A stretch of 64,000 bases of DNA from Limnobacter sp. MED105 (GCF_000170915.1 NZ_ABCT01000002.1:1-64000), one strand, 5' to 3'; shown: positions 40,647-52,639, numbered from the stretch's first letter. The notes: generated from the letters alone by a model not told the origin. Translations and numbers: made by a program.

Positions 40647-42086
40647 TCAGTCACTCAACTTCGCTTTCAGAATCTCATTCACCTGCGCCGGGTTGGCCTT
40701 ACCACGCGCTGCCCGCATGATCTGACCCACCAGGAAGTTAAATGACGCCTCCTTACCAGCCTTGTATTCTGCAACCGGGCCCGGGTGCGCTGCCAACACA
40801 TCATCGATCATTTTTTCAACAGCACCCGAGTCGGAAATTTGTTCCAAACCCTCGCCTTTGATACATGCATCCACGTCGCTATATTTGCCTTCCCACAAGG
40901 CGGCAAACACCACTTTCGCAGTTTTGTTGTTCAAAGTGCCGTCCACCACGCGCTTCACCAAAGCCGCCATCAACACCGGTGTAATCGGCGACTCGGCTGG
41001 TGTTTTGTCGTCGCGATTCAAATTGGCTGAGAACTCGCCCAGCAACCAGTTGGCCAAGGGCTTGGCTTTGTCATTGCCTGCGGCAACCAGCGCTGCCTCG
41101 AAAAAATTGGTCATGGCGCGGCTGCCTGTAAGCGTAACCGCATCGTATTCACTCAAACCCAAGTCAGCGGTGTAACGCGCCTGCTTTTGGCCTGGTAATT
41201 CGGGCATTTCGGCACGAACTTGCTCTACCCATTCCGGCGAAATCACCAAGGGAGGCAGGTCTGGATCTGGGAAATAACGGTAGTCTTCCGAATCTTCCTT
41301 GCTGCGCATGGACCGGGTTTCGTTACGATCAGGATCGTAAAGTCGGGTTTCCTGCTTGATCACACCACCATCTTCGATGATTTCGATTTGGCGCTGCGCT
41401 TCATACAGAATGGCGGCTTGCAAAAACTTGAAGCTGTTCAGGTTTTTGATTTCACAACGGGTGCCCAGCTTGCTTTCGCCTTTTGGGCGAACCGACACGT
41501 TGGCGTCGCAGCGGAAGCTGCCTTCCTGCATATTGCCATCGCAAATACCAAGCCACGTAACCAGTGTGTGCAAGGTTTTGGCGTAGGCAACTGCTTCTTC
41601 GGCCGAACGCATGTCAGGTTCAGTCACAATTTCAAGCAAGGGCGTGCCTGCGCGGTTCAAGTCGATCCCGGATTGGCCGGCGAAATCTTCGTGCAGGCTT
41701 TTGCCCGCGTCTTCTTCAAGATGCGCACGAACAAGGCGCACTGTTTTCATTTGGTCGCCCAGCAAAAAGCTGACCGTACCGCCCTGCACCACTGGAATTT
41801 CAAACTGACTGATTTGATAGCCCTTGGGCAAATCGGGATAGAAATAGTTTTTGCGGGCGAACACGGAATGCTCGGCCACCTTGGCGCCCACCGCGAGACC
41901 AAACTGAATGGCGCGCTGAACTGCCGCTTTGTTCATCACGGGCAACACACCAGGCAGTGCCAAATCCACAGCACAGGCTTGGGCATTGGGCTCGGCTCCA
42001 AATGCAGTGCTGGCGCCGGAGAAAATTTTCGATTCAGTTGTTAACTGGGTGTGGGTTTCAAGACCCACCACAATTTCCCATTGCAT
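40647..42086 (-). CDS. gatB: Asp-tRNA(Asn)/Glu-tRNA(Gln) amidotransferase subunit B
   Basis: 479 aa. tRNA-binding and kinase-like subunit of GatCAB. The N-terminal [18 protein letters not shown], the [20 protein letters not shown] block, and the C-terminal YqeY-like helical domain ([18 protein letters not shown]) are all present. It is third in gatC-gatA-gatB, 12 bp after gatA. Its presence implies indirect tRNA amidation for Gln, Asn, or both. Confidence 0.98.
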   Translation of the reverse strand: MQWEIVVGLETHTQLTTESKIFSGASTAFGAEPNAQACAVDLALPGVLPVMNKAAVQRAIQFGLAVGAKVAEHSVFARKNYFYPDLPKGYQISQFEIPVVQGGTVSFLLGDQMKTVRLVRAHLEEDAGKSLHEDFAGQSGIDLNRAGTPLLEIVTEPDMRSAEEAVAYAKTLHTLVTWLGICDGNMQEGSFRCDANVSVRPKGESKLGTRCEIKNLNSFKFLQAAILYEAQRQIEIIEDGGVIKQETRLYDPDRNETRSMRSKEDSEDYRYFPDPDLPPLVISPEWVEQVRAEMPELPGQKQARYTADLGLSEYDAVTLTGSRAMTNFFEAALVAAGNDKAKPLANWLLGEFSANLNRDDKTPAESPITPVLMAALVKRVVDGTLNNKTAKVVFAALWEGKYSDVDACIKGEGLEQISDSGAVEKMIDDVLAAHPGPVAEYKAGKEASFNFLVGQIMRAARGKANPAQVNEILKAKLSD

Positions 42087-42098
42087 GGTGCGATCCTT

Positions 42099-43595
42099 TT
42101 AAGATGGAGTACGAAGGTGCCAATCGGTGGCGGTTTGGTAATGGTCAGCCAAGGCCAGCAATTCCCCTTCCTTGAAATAGTTGCCAATCAGCTGCATGCC
42201 CACGGGGCGATTTTTATCGCCAAAGCCCACTGGCACGCTCATGCCGGGCAAGCCAGCCAAACTTGTGCTCAGCGTGTAAATATCGGCAAGGTACATCTGC
42301 ACCGGATCGGCAGATTTCTCGCCCAGATTCCAAGCCACCGTTGGGCTTACTGGGCCAGCAATGAAATCGCACTGCTGGAAAGCAGCCTGAAAATCTTGAG
42401 CGATCAAGCGGCGAATTTTCTGGGCCTGCAGGTAATACGCATCGTAATAACCATGTGACAGCACATAGGCACCCACCATGATGCGGCGCTGTACTTCAAG
42501 ACCGAAGCCTTCACTGCGAGAATTCTCGTACATGGATTTCAGATCGGTGTAGTCGGCCGCGCGGTGACCATATCGCACCCCATCAAAACGAGACAGGTTT
42601 GAACTGGCTTCGGCAGGCGCAATCACGTAATAAGCTGGAATGGACAATTCAGTGCGAGGCAAGCTGATGGTCACCAGTGTGGCGCCCATGGATTCGAGCT
42701 GCTTTAATGCCGCATCGATTGGGGCACGCACATCGGGGGCTAAACCCTCACCAAAAAACTCTGTGGGCAAACCTACGCGCACGCCTGCCAGCGGCTTTGC
42801 AGCATCACCGGTGCGAAGGGGCTTTCCAAAGCCAACGGTGAAGTCTTCATTCACGCCTTGAGAAACTGCGGGGCGCTGCACGCTGGTGCTGTCTTTCGCG
42901 TCGAAACCCACCATGGCGTTGAGCACCAAAGCGCAATCGCGGGCACTGTGGGCCATGGGGCCGGCCTGGTCCAGGCTGCTTGCGTAAGCAATCATGCCGA
43001 AGCGACTGCAACTGCCATAGGTGGGCTTGATGCCGGTGATGCCACACAGTGACGCAGGCTGGCGAATTGAGCCACCGGTGTCGGTACCTGTTGAGAATGG
43101 CACTACACCTGCAGCCACCGCCACAGCTGAACCGCCAGACGAACCACCGGGCACAGCCAGAGTGTCCCAAGGGTTCAGGCAAGGACCATAGGCACTTTTT
43201 TCATTCGATGAGCCCATGGCGAATTCATCGCAGTTCAGTTTGCCGATGCTCACCGTGCCTGCGGCATTCAAGCGCGACACCACCTCCGCGTCAAAGGGGC
43301 TTTGGTAACCCGCCAGCATTTTCGAGCCTGCTGTGCTGGTCCAGCCCTTGGTCACGAAAATATCTTTGTGTGCAGTGGGAATACCCAGCAAGGCACCCGT
43401 TTCACCTGCAGCCAAACGCGCATCCGCGGCCTTGGCTTGTTCAAGGGTGAGGTCATCGCGAACATCCACGAATGCGTTCAACCTGGATTGCTGGCCCGCT
43501 TCGCGCAGGGCTTCTTGGGCCAGTTCAGTGGCACTCGCCTTTCTCTCGTCAAGCAAGGTGCGAAGCGTGGAAATACTTTGAAGTTTGGAAGACAT
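42099..43595 (-). CDS. gatA: Asp-tRNA(Asn)/Glu-tRNA(Gln) amidotransferase subunit A
   Basis: 498 aa. Amidase-signature glutaminase that frees ammonia for transamidation. The catalytic Lys lies in [12 protein letters not shown] near residue 80, and the Ser-cisSer-Ser region is [15 protein letters not shown] followed by [14 protein letters not shown]. The start [19 protein letters not shown] at 43595 is preferred over an in-frame codon four residues upstream. Confidence 0.98.
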   Translation of the reverse strand: MSSKLQSISTLRTLLDERKASATELAQEALREAGQQSRLNAFVDVRDDLTLEQAKAADARLAAGETGALLGIPTAHKDIFVTKGWTSTAGSKMLAGYQSPFDAEVVSRLNAAGTVSIGKLNCDEFAMGSSNEKSAYGPCLNPWDTLAVPGGSSGGSAVAVAAGVVPFSTGTDTGGSIRQPASLCGITGIKPTYGSCSRFGMIAYASSLDQAGPMAHSARDCALVLNAMVGFDAKDSTSVQRPAVSQGVNEDFTVGFGKPLRTGDAAKPLAGVRVGLPTEFFGEGLAPDVRAPIDAALKQLESMGATLVTISLPRTELSIPAYYVIAPAEASSNLSRFDGVRYGHRAADYTDLKSMYENSRSEGFGLEVQRRIMVGAYVLSHGYYDAYYLQAQKIRRLIAQDFQAAFQQCDFIAGPVSPTVAWNLGEKSADPVQMYLADIYTLSTSLAGLPGMSVPVGFGDKNRPVGMQLIGNYFKEGELLALADHYQTATDWHLRTPS

Positions 43596-43658
43596 GCTTA
43601 AAACCACATTCCAATGTCAGATTTGCAAAATTAGGGGGTACAACTTTTCAATGAACAA

Positions 43659-43958
43659 CTACTCAATTACCTTGGGCACCAAAAACAAACCTTTCTCGGC
43701 CGCTGGCGCGTTGGCCATATTGGCGGCGCGGTTGTCAGCTTCAGTTACGGCATCTTCGCGCAAACGCAATGCGATGGGCTGAATCAGTGAGATGGGATGC
43801 GCCAAGGGCTCTACGCCTTCGGTGTTTTCACTGCTCAAACGATCGGCCAGTTGCATGATGTTGTTCAATTGTTGCTCAAGGGCCTGGGCTTGCTCAGGCG
43901 CCACTTTCAAGCGCGACAAGGCCGCAATTTTTGCAATTTGTCCGGAATCAAGGGACAT
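43659..43958 (-). CDS. gatC: Asp-tRNA(Asn)/Glu-tRNA(Gln) amidotransferase subunit C
   Basis: 99 aa. Small bridging subunit of GatCAB. It matches the family in length and in the segments IAKIAALSRLKVAP and GVEPLAHPISLIQPIALRLRED. ATG 43958 has GGAGAAAATTT upstream and starts the conserved helix; a longer in-frame reading is not family-like. It heads the gat operon and is divergent from mreB. Confidence 0.95.
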   Translation of the reverse strand: MSLDSGQIAKIAALSRLKVAPEQAQALEQQLNNIMQLADRLSSENTEGVEPLAHPISLIQPIALRLREDAVTEADNRAANMANAPAAEKGLFLVPKVIE

Positions 43959-45235
<1,277 letters not shown>

Positions 45236-45299
45236 GTAACGTAAAACGGTTCGAACTCCGGCTTGTTAAATAGCCCTGCATTGAACCGGCTAAAAGCCT

Positions 45300-46295
45300 A
45301 TGGAGTACACACCACCACCGTTGTTCAAACAAGGCCCATCCGCACGCGTGCGGCTGGCCTTTTTTGTCGCGCTCTCGGTGGGTTTGTTGTTTCTCGATTC
45401 ACGATTTGCTGCCATGGAAGTGGTGCGCAAAGCAGTGGGTACCGTGCTTTACCCCCTGCAAAAAATAGCCAGCCTGCCCATCGAATGGAGCCAGGCTGGC
45501 GTTGATTATGCGTCTTCACTTGACACCCTTCAATCTGAAAACAAAACCCTGATTCTCGAGCAACTGCAGGACAAGCAACGCCTGCATGAGCTGGAAACCC
45601 TGCGCCAGGAAAACGAGAAGCTGCGCAAGCTAATGAATGTGGGCAACACCCTGAAAGTAAAACGCTCCATTCTCAGCGAAATCGTCAGCGACGCGCGCGA
45701 CCCATTCTCCCGCAAAATAATTATTGGGAAAGGTTTGATTCAGGGTGTGAAAGAAGGCATGCCGGTGATTGATGAACTGGGCCTGCTGGGCCAGGTTACC
45801 CGCGCATTTCCAAGCCGAGCCGAAGTCAGCCTGATCACTGACAAAGAACAGATTATTCCAGTTGAAAATCTGCGCAACGGTATCCGCAGTGTGGCCTATG
45901 GCGGGCTGGACGGTGGATTGATCGAACTCCGCTTCATGGCGGCGAATGCCGACATTGAAAACAACGATCTTTTGGTGACATCCGGACTGGACGGGGTGTA
46001 CCCCCGCGGCATTCCGGTGGCCAGAGTCATTCGGGTAGAACGCAATTCGCGTTATGCCTTTGCCAGCATTTTTTGTGAACCCATTGCTGGCGTAGAACGC
46101 CACCGTTTTGTGCTGGTGCTTGACACCTTTCGCGAGAAGATTGTTACGGACGCTCAACCTGGCGCGAGCGCACCAACGCCCAGTGGCACCGCCCCCACAA
46201 CAACAATACCGACAACAAGCCCGCCTGCTGCGAACGTAGCGCCAGCCACCACACCTACCCCCCCAAACACAACGGAGGCTGGCAGTGGCAATTAA
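45300..46295 (+). CDS. mreC: Rod-shape-determining protein MreC
   Basis: 331 aa. A single transmembrane helix (about 18-38) is followed by a coiled coil (about 75-115; LETLRQENEKLRKLM) and the periplasmic MreC beta domain (KGLIQGVKEGMPVIDELGLL; SGLDGVYPRGIPVARV). The last ~50 residues are a low-complexity Pro/Thr/Ala tail. It links MreB to PBP2. A GTG-started mreD overlaps its end by 11 bp. Confidence 0.96.
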   Translation: MEYTPPPLFKQGPSARVRLAFFVALSVGLLFLDSRFAAMEVVRKAVGTVLYPLQKIASLPIEWSQAGVDYASSLDTLQSENKTLILEQLQDKQRLHELETLRQENEKLRKLMNVGNTLKVKRSILSEIVSDARDPFSRKIIIGKGLIQGVKEGMPVIDELGLLGQVTRAFPSRAEVSLITDKEQIIPVENLRNGIRSVAYGGLDGGLIELRFMAANADIENNDLLVTSGLDGVYPRGIPVARVIRVERNSRYAFASIFCEPIAGVERHRFVLVLDTFREKIVTDAQPGASAPTPSGTAPTTTIPTTSPPAANVAPATTPTPPNTTEAGSGN

Positions 46296-46809
46296 TCCAT
46301 TTGGCAACTCCGAAATTTTGCGCCCGGTGAACCCCTGGTTCATTGCATTCTCCTTGCTGGCAGCCCTGCTGTTCAAATTCATACCCATCGACCGAAATTG
46401 GGTCACACCCGATCTTTTGGCATTGGTACTGGTGTTCTGGAATATTCGGCAGCCACGACGAATTGGTATTGGCGTGGCCTGGTGCTTCGGCGCAGCAGTG
46501 GATGTGCATTCGGCCAGCGTGTTCGGTGAGCATGCACTGGCTTACACCCTGCTTTCCTACTTCGCAATCACCATTCATCGCCGGGTGATGTGGTTTTCTC
46601 CAATGATGCAAGCGGCCCACATTTTTCCCTTGCTGCTGGCCGCGCAAGCGATCACAGTTGCTATTCGGGTCATGTTCGGCGGCACATTTCCCGGTGCCTG
46701 GATATTTTCGGAAAGCGTGCTGACAGCCGCTTTGTGGCCGCTCACACAGTTCTTGCTGCTCGCGCCACAAAAACTTCCAGAAAACCGTGACAACGACCGT
46801 CCGATATGA
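46285..46809 (+). CDS. mreD: Rod-shape-determining protein MreD
   Basis: 174 aa. Multi-pass inner-membrane protein with five or so hydrophobic helices. RPVNPWFIAFSLLAALLFKF and the VLVFWNIRQPRRIGIGVAW region match the family. The start is GTG 46285 with GGAGG six bases upstream, located inside the end of mreC. The stop overlaps the mrdA start (ATGA). Confidence 0.93.
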   Translation: MAINPFGNSEILRPVNPWFIAFSLLAALLFKFIPIDRNWVTPDLLALVLVFWNIRQPRRIGIGVAWCFGAAVDVHSASVFGEHALAYTLLSYFAITIHRRVMWFSPMMQAAHIFPLLLAAQAITVAIRVMFGGTFPGAWIFSESVLTAALWPLTQFLLLAPQKLPENRDNDRPI

Positions 46810-48740
46810 CCGAGTTTAATCACCCAGAACAAGCCATCAAACAGTTCCGGTTTCGGTTGTTTCTGGCCGGGCTCTTTGTGGTGCTGTTGTTCCTCGTGTT
46901 GGTGGCGCGCTTGCTGTGGTTGCAGGTGATCAGCTACGACAAATATCAATCCAAAGCCGAAGACAATCGAATTACCATTGTTCCGCTGGTTCCAAACCGC
47001 GGGCTGATTCTGGATCGCAATGGTGTGGTGCTTGCCAACAATTACTCTGCTTACACGCTCGAAATTACGCCCTCGAAAATCGACAATCTCAACGAAATGA
47101 TCGATGAGCTGGGCAAGATTGTTGAAATTTCAGCACTGGATCGCAGACGATTCAAAAAACTGCGGGCTGAATCAAAACGATTCGAGTCGATTCCGATTCG
47201 CACACGCCTCACCGATGAAGAAGTGGCGCGTTTCGCGGTACAAAGCTTCCGCTTCCCCGGCGTGGAAATTCGTGCACGCCTGTTTCGCCAGTACCCCTAC
47301 GGCCCCCATGCAGCGCACCTGCTGGGCTACATCGGTCGAATTTCAGCACGAGACCAGGAACGGATCGAAGAACTGGACCAAACCAACAACTATCGAGGCA
47401 CCGCCTATATTGGCAAAGACGGCCTGGAAAAGCGCTATGAAACCCAACTCCATGGGCGTACCGGTTTTGAAGAAGTAGAAACCTCGGCGGGTGGCCGTGC
47501 GGTGCGTGTTCTGTCGCGCTCACCCGCAGTGCCAGGTGAAAACCTGATGTTGTCTATCGATATTCGCCTGCAAGAGGCGGCCGAGAAAGCGCTGGATGGC
47601 AAACGAGGCGCTTTGGTGGCAATCGACCCCCGCAACGGCGACATTCTAGCCATGGTGAGTGCGCCAAGCTTTGACCCCAATCTGTTCGTGGAAGGCATTG
47701 ATTCCGAAAACTGGAAGCTGCTGAATGAAAGCATTGACCGCCCTCTTCTGAATCGCCCTTTGGCGGGCACCTACCCGCCTGGCTCTACATTCAAGCCCTT
47801 TATGGCCCTGGCCGCACTGGAACGAGGCTTTCGCACCGCATCAAGCACGCTGCGCGACCCCGGCTACTTTGATTTTGGTTCACGCCGGTTCATGGATGAC
47901 AAAATTGGTGGGCACGGCATGGTGGACATGTACAAGTCGATTGCCGAGTCTTGCAACACCTACTACTACATGCTGGGCAGCGAGATGGGCATCGACATTA
48001 TTTCGGAGTTCATGGGGCGCTTTGGTTTTGGATCGCGCACTGGCATCGACCTGGACGGCGAGCGCACAGGCGTGCTGCCCTCTCGGGAATGGAAAGCGGG
48101 TGCATTCAAAAAAGCCGAAGCACAGCGTTGGTACTCGGGCGAAACCATTTCAGTGGCCATTGGGCAAGGCTACAACAATTACACCCCATTGCAATTGGCC
48201 CATGCCACAGCGGTGCTGGCCAGTGGCGGCATGAATGCGACACCCCGGCTGGTTCGGGCCTTCCAGAACCCGGTCAGCGGCCAGGTGACCGAAAAACCAT
48301 TGGAAGCTTTTAAACAGCTAAACTTGCAACAACGCCATGTTGATTCAGTCAAGCTGGGTATGCGGGGAGCCGTACTCGAAGGCACGGCCCGGGGTGTTTT
48401 CAAGGACGTAAGCTATGAAGTGGCGGGCAAAACAGGAACTGCGCAGGTGTTTGGACTAAAACAAGGCGAAACCTACAAAGACCGAGCGGCCTCGGCAGAA
48501 CGGCTGCGCGACCACGGTTGGTTTATTGCCTTTTCGCCCATGGAGCAACCACGCATTGCCTTGGCTGCAATCGTAGAGAATGGTGGATTTGGCAGTCAGT
48601 CGGCCGCGCCAGCCATTAAGAAAGTGCTAGACACCTACTGGCAAATTGAAGCGGAGAACGACCCCTCAATTGCATTGCCCACCCCCCAGGTGCCTGAGCA
48701 AACTGCCAACCCAACGTCCAGCAGGGAGTCCCGGCCGTGA
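46806..48740 (+). CDS. mrdA: Penicillin-binding protein 2 (elongasome transpeptidase)
   Basis: 644 aa. A short cytoplasmic tail and one transmembrane helix (about 18-40) are followed by the dimerisation domain and then the transpeptidase. Active-site motifs are STFK (in YPPGSTFKPFMAL), SCN (in SIAESCNTYYY), and KTG (in GKTGTAQVF). The dimerisation domain begins near RGLILDRNGVVLANNYSAY. It crosslinks lateral-wall peptidoglycan together with RodA, and overlaps mreD and rodA by 4 bp each. Confidence 0.98.
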   Translation: MTEFNHPEQAIKQFRFRLFLAGLFVVLLFLVLVARLLWLQVISYDKYQSKAEDNRITIVPLVPNRGLILDRNGVVLANNYSAYTLEITPSKIDNLNEMIDELGKIVEISALDRRRFKKLRAESKRFESIPIRTRLTDEEVARFAVQSFRFPGVEIRARLFRQYPYGPHAAHLLGYIGRISARDQERIEELDQTNNYRGTAYIGKDGLEKRYETQLHGRTGFEEVETSAGGRAVRVLSRSPAVPGENLMLSIDIRLQEAAEKALDGKRGALVAIDPRNGDILAMVSAPSFDPNLFVEGIDSENWKLLNESIDRPLLNRPLAGTYPPGSTFKPFMALAALERGFRTASSTLRDPGYFDFGSRRFMDDKIGGHGMVDMYKSIAESCNTYYYMLGSEMGIDIISEFMGRFGFGSRTGIDLDGERTGVLPSREWKAGAFKKAEAQRWYSGETISVAIGQGYNNYTPLQLAHATAVLASGGMNATPRLVRAFQNPVSGQVTEKPLEAFKQLNLQQRHVDSVKLGMRGAVLEGTARGVFKDVSYEVAGKTGTAQVFGLKQGETYKDRAASAERLRDHGWFIAFSPMEQPRIALAAIVENGGFGSQSAAPAIKKVLDTYWQIEAENDPSIALPTPQVPEQTANPTSSRESRP

Positions 48741-49861
48741 ACCGAACCCGCGCCATTCAACGCGAGCCCATTTGGCCACGCATCAAACCATTCCTGACTG
48801 TGTTTGACCCGGTGCTCAGCACCATTTTGCTGTCGCTTGTCTTGTTCGCCCTGATCACCCAGTACAGCGCTGCATTTGATTTCGAAGGTCGATTTATCGA
48901 TCATTCGCGCAACTTGTTGATTGCATTTTTGGTGATGTGGGTAACCGCCAACCTGAAACCCCAGTTTTTGATGCGAATCGCCGTGCCGCTTTACGTGGTG
49001 GGTGTCGTTTTACTGGTTGCTGTTGAATTGTTTGGTGACATATCAAAAGGCGCGCAACGTTGGCTGAATCTCGGCTTTGTCCGGATTCAACCCTCTGAGA
49101 TCATGAAGATTGCCATGCCACTGATGCTGGCCTGGTTTTTCCAGCAGCGGGAGAATGTATCCGGCTGGCGAGAATTCGCCGTGGCATCCATTATTCTGGC
49201 CATACCCGGTGTTTTGATTTTGAAACAACCTGACCTGGGCACTGCCTTGCTGGTGCTGGGCTCAGGCTTCTTTGTCATTTTCTTTGCAGGTTTGTCATGG
49301 AAAGTGCTGGCCTGGCTCACTGGATTGTTTCTGGCCAGCCTACCCCTATTCTGGACACTGATGCACGACTATCAGCGCCAGCGGGTGCTCACCTTGCTAG
49401 ACCCCACACAAGACCCACTTGGCAAGGGTTTTCATATTATTCAATCCACAGTGGCCGTGGGCTCGGGTGGATTTACCGGCAAAGGTTTTTTGCAGGGCAC
49501 CCAAACACACCTTGAGTTTATTCCCGAACGCACCACCGACTTTATTTTTGCGGTGCTTGCTGAGGAGTTTGGCCTGCTCGGCTGCCTGGTGCTATTGACG
49601 CTTTACACCTGCCTGATTGTGCGAGGCCTGGTCATTGCAGGCAATGCCCCCACTCTGTTTTCTCGTCTAATGGCTGGTGCCATGGCCTTGATTTTCTTCA
49701 CGTATGCGTTTGTCAATATTGGCATGGTCAGTGGTATTTTACCCGTGGTAGGCGTGCCCCTGCCCCTGATGAGTTACGGGGGTACCGCAATGGTGACTTT
49801 GGGCATGGGTGCCGGTATTTTGATGAGCATTCAAAACACCAAAAAATTGATTCAAACCTGA
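48737..49861 (+). CDS. rodA: Peptidoglycan glycosyltransferase RodA
   Basis: 374 aa. SEDS-family polymerase with about ten transmembrane segments. Family marks are FDFEGRFIDHSRN, KQPDLGTALLVLGSGF, the LTLLDPTQDPLGKGFHIIQS loop, and VGVPLPLMSYGG near the C terminus. The start is GTG 48737 (GGGAG eight bases upstream), overlapping the mrdA stop. It is also named mrdB. Confidence 0.98.
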   Translation: MNRTRAIQREPIWPRIKPFLTVFDPVLSTILLSLVLFALITQYSAAFDFEGRFIDHSRNLLIAFLVMWVTANLKPQFLMRIAVPLYVVGVVLLVAVELFGDISKGAQRWLNLGFVRIQPSEIMKIAMPLMLAWFFQQRENVSGWREFAVASIILAIPGVLILKQPDLGTALLVLGSGFFVIFFAGLSWKVLAWLTGLFLASLPLFWTLMHDYQRQRVLTLLDPTQDPLGKGFHIIQSTVAVGSGGFTGKGFLQGTQTHLEFIPERTTDFIFAVLAEEFGLLGCLVLLTLYTCLIVRGLVIAGNAPTLFSRLMAGAMALIFFTYAFVNIGMVSGILPVVGVPLPLMSYGGTAMVTLGMGAGILMSIQNTKKLIQT

Positions 49862-49871
49862 AGGCCTTGCC

Positions 49872-50717
49872 ATGATTAACGCAAGCAAAGCCTGGTTGCA
49901 AAACGCCTTGCCAGTGCAGTTCCAACCGTTCATCAACCGCTGGCGCGACAATACCAGCGCACCCGCCCACCAATTTACCCCGTGGCTGCTCAATGGCGAG
50001 CACTTGGGCTATTGGGACAAGCAACACCAACAAACCCTCGAGAATGTATTCAATGCAGCGGGCCTGACCTGCACGGGTACCCACCACGGAATTGAGTGCA
50101 CCCACACCACTGGGCCGCAGGTACTGAGTGCCAAGCTGGCCACTGCTGGCAACATGCTACAGGCCTTGGGCCTGGTGCCTGGCTGGCGGCATGAAGAGCA
50201 GCTGGTGATGAATTCACAGGGTGAAGTATTGGCCACCGCAGAGCGGGCCCTGTTCAAAACGCTGGGGTTTCGCAGCCGCGCCGTGCATGTTCACGTGAAA
50301 AACCACAAAGGCTGTGTTTGGACGGGTGTGCGCTCCATGGGCAAGCATGAAAACCCCGGCATGCTGGACAACCTGGCAGCAGGCGGCATTGCCAGCGCCG
50401 AAAGTGTCGACAGCACACTGTGGCGTGAACTGGACGAGGAAGCCGGGCTGAATTCAGACGATTTTGCCTGGATTGAACCTTTACCCCCGCATGAACTGGT
50501 GTTAAGCCGCCCCTTGCTGTATGGTGGCTGGCATCACGAAACAGTCATTTTGTTTCATGGCCAATTAAAGCCGGGGCGACGCCCCAAAAACCGCGATGGC
50601 GAGGTTGGCGCATTCCAGTTAATGACGCCCAATGCCTGCGTTGAAGCCATCAACGCCTGGCAATTCACCCCCGATGCAGCCCTGTGCTGTGCACTGGGCC
50701 TGGCCACCGCCAAATAA
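49872..50717 (+). CDS. Nudix hydrolase with N-terminal DUF4743 domain
   Basis: 281 aa. Residues 1-130 fit the DUF4743 domain that precedes Nudix domains in thiamine-pyrophosphokinase-related proteins. A textbook Nudix box occupies residues 171-193 (GGIASAESVDSTLWRELDEE then AGL). The substrate is a nucleoside-diphosphate-linked compound of unknown identity. It starts 10 bp after rodA and is followed by uup, so it may be read as part of the rod-shape transcript. Confidence 0.88.
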   Translation: MINASKAWLQNALPVQFQPFINRWRDNTSAPAHQFTPWLLNGEHLGYWDKQHQQTLENVFNAAGLTCTGTHHGIECTHTTGPQVLSAKLATAGNMLQALGLVPGWRHEEQLVMNSQGEVLATAERALFKTLGFRSRAVHVHVKNHKGCVWTGVRSMGKHENPGMLDNLAAGGIASAESVDSTLWRELDEEAGLNSDDFAWIEPLPPHELVLSRPLLYGGWHHETVILFHGQLKPGRRPKNRDGEVGAFQLMTPNACVEAINAWQFTPDAALCCALGLATAK

Positions 50718-50734
50718 ACACGAAAGGAATAAAC

Positions 50735-52639
50735 ATGTTGTTGGGTTTAAAAGCCGCCACGTACCGGATTGGTACGACGGTGCTGCTGGATCAGGTTGAT
50801 TTTTCAATTGAAGAACGTGAGCGCGTTGCCCTGGTAGGCCGCAACGGCACCGGGAAAAGTACACTGTTTCGCATTCTGACTGGTGAAACCACGCCTGAAG
50901 ATGGCCTGGTGATCAAGCAGGACGGTTTGCGCATGACTTGCCTTGAGCAGGCCGTACCCCAAGAACACGACGACACCATTTTTGATGTAGTAGCGCAAGG
51001 CTTTGGCGCTTTGGGCAAGCACATCAGCGTTAGCCGCACACTGGGCCCGCTGGATCATGATTCTTTGACACCCGCACAAGCCAAAGTGCTTGAAGAAGCC
51101 CAACATGAATTGGGCGAACACCACGGCTGGCACCTGGAAAGTGAAGTGGATCAAATGCTGAGCCGCATGAAGTTGCCTGCGGATTTGCCCTTTGCCAAGT
51201 TGTCGGGCGGAATGAAGCGCAAGGTGATGCTGGCCAAGGCCATGGTCAGCAATCCCGATGTGCTGTTGCTGGATGAACCAACCAACCACCTGGACATTCC
51301 CAGCATTGAATTGCTGGAAGAGCAGATTCGCCAATTCAAAGGTGCGGTCATTTTTGTCAGCCACGACCGTTCATTCATGCGCAAGCTGGCCACAAGGGTG
51401 TGCGACCTGGACCGCGGCATGCTAAAAAGCTGGTCGGGCGGTTACGAAGGTTTCTTGAAGGGCAAAGCTGAATTCATGCACGCGCAGGAAAAGGCCCATG
51501 CGCTTTTTGACAAGAAACTGGCTGAAGAAGAAGTGTGGATTCGCCGTGGTATTGAGGCGCGACGCACCCGCAACGAAGGCCGCGTGCGCGCCCTGATGGA
51601 AATGCGCAAGCAGTTTTCTGACCGCCGCAATGTAGTGGGTACTGCAAAAGTGCAGGTGCAGGAAGCGGAGCGCAGCGGCAAAGTGGTCGCTGAATTAACC
51701 GACATCAATAAGCAGCTGGGTGACTTGCCAATTTTGCGCAACTTCACCAACACCATTTTGCGTGGTGAGAAAATCGGTTTTCTGGGCCCCAACGGCATAG
51801 GCAAAACCACGGCACTGAAAGTACTACTGGGGCAGTTGCCACCCGATTCAGGCCACATCAAGTTGGGCACAAAACTGGAAATTGCCTACTTCGACCAGTT
51901 GCGCAGCCACTTCAATGAAGAAGACACTGCAGTTGAAATTATTGGTGCTGGCAAGGAATTCATCACGATTGACGGTCAGGCCAAGCACGTGATCGGCTAT
52001 TTGCAAGACTTTTTGTTCACGCCCGACCGTGCCCGCCAACCCGTGCGCAGTTTGTCGGGTGGTGAGCGCGCCAGGCTGATTTTGGCGCAGTTGTTTTCAA
52101 CGCCGTCGAACGTGATGGTGCTGGACGAACCGACCAACGACCTGGACATTGAAACGCTGGAATTGCTGGAAGAAAAACTGATGGCTTACCAGGGAACGCT
52201 GATTTTGGTGAGTCACGACCGGGAGTTTTTGAACCAGATCGTGACCCGCTGCCTGGTGTTTGAGGGCAATGGTGTGGTCGGCGATTACGTGGGGGGTTAT
52301 GACGACTGGTTGCGCCAGCGCACCACTGACCCATGGGCCCATGTGGGCAAAGAACGTTTTGAGGTGAAGGCTGAACCTGCAGCCCCCGCAGTGGCCGCGC
52401 CCGCGACACCTGCAAAGAAAACCAAAAAACTGGGCTACAAAGAACAACGCGAGCTGGAAATGCTGCCCGCCCTGATCGAGAAACTGGAAACAGAACAGGA
52501 AGCACTGGTGGCAAAAATTGGCGACCCCAATTTTTATCAACAAGAAGCCAGCGTGGTCACTCAAGCTCAAGCCCGCATGGTTGAACTGGAAAATGAACTG
52601 CTCGCAGCGTATGCCCGTTGGGAAGAACTGGACGGCTAA
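50735..52639 (+). CDS. uup: ABC-F family ATPase Uup
   Basis: 634 aa. Two ABC domains in one chain without membrane segments. Walker A motifs are GRNGTGKST and GPNGIGKTT, signatures LSGGMKRKV and LSGGERARL, and Walker B motifs LLLDEPTNHLD and VLDEPTNDLD. A charged inter-domain linker and a C-terminal coiled coil (about 560-634; LIEKLETEQEALVAKIG) mark the Uup subgroup, which acts on ribosomes and in tandem-repeat stability. ATG 50735 follows AAAGGAA; a longer in-frame start overlaps the Nudix gene. It is convergent with the next gene, overlapping by 4 bp. Confidence 0.93.
   Translation: MLLGLKAATYRIGTTVLLDQVDFSIEERERVALVGRNGTGKSTLFRILTGETTPEDGLVIKQDGLRMTCLEQAVPQEHDDTIFDVVAQGFGALGKHISVSRTLGPLDHDSLTPAQAKVLEEAQHELGEHHGWHLESEVDQMLSRMKLPADLPFAKLSGGMKRKVMLAKAMVSNPDVLLLDEPTNHLDIPSIELLEEQIRQFKGAVIFVSHDRSFMRKLATRVCDLDRGMLKSWSGGYEGFLKGKAEFMHAQEKAHALFDKKLAEEEVWIRRGIEARRTRNEGRVRALMEMRKQFSDRRNVVGTAKVQVQEAERSGKVVAELTDINKQLGDLPILRNFTNTILRGEKIGFLGPNGIGKTTALKVLLGQLPPDSGHIKLGTKLEIAYFDQLRSHFNEEDTAVEIIGAGKEFITIDGQAKHVIGYLQDFLFTPDRARQPVRSLSGGERARLILAQLFSTPSNVMVLDEPTNDLDIETLELLEEKLMAYQGTLILVSHDREFLNQIVTRCLVFEGNGVVGDYVGGYDDWLRQRTTDPWAHVGKERFEVKAEPAAPAVAAPATPAKKTKKLGYKEQRELEMLPALIEKLETEQEALVAKIGDPNFYQQEASVVTQAQARMVELENELLAAYARWEELDG

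Noticed and set aside
40632-40656. Hairpin TGACTGA/TCAGTCA between xth and gatB as a terminator
   Set aside because: Only seven base pairs, overlaps the gatB stop, and has no T-run on either strand.
46190-46280. Low-complexity Pro/Thr repeat in mreC as a possible frameshift or mobile insertion
   Set aside because: The frame is continuous to the stop, and such tails are common at the end of MreC in this group.
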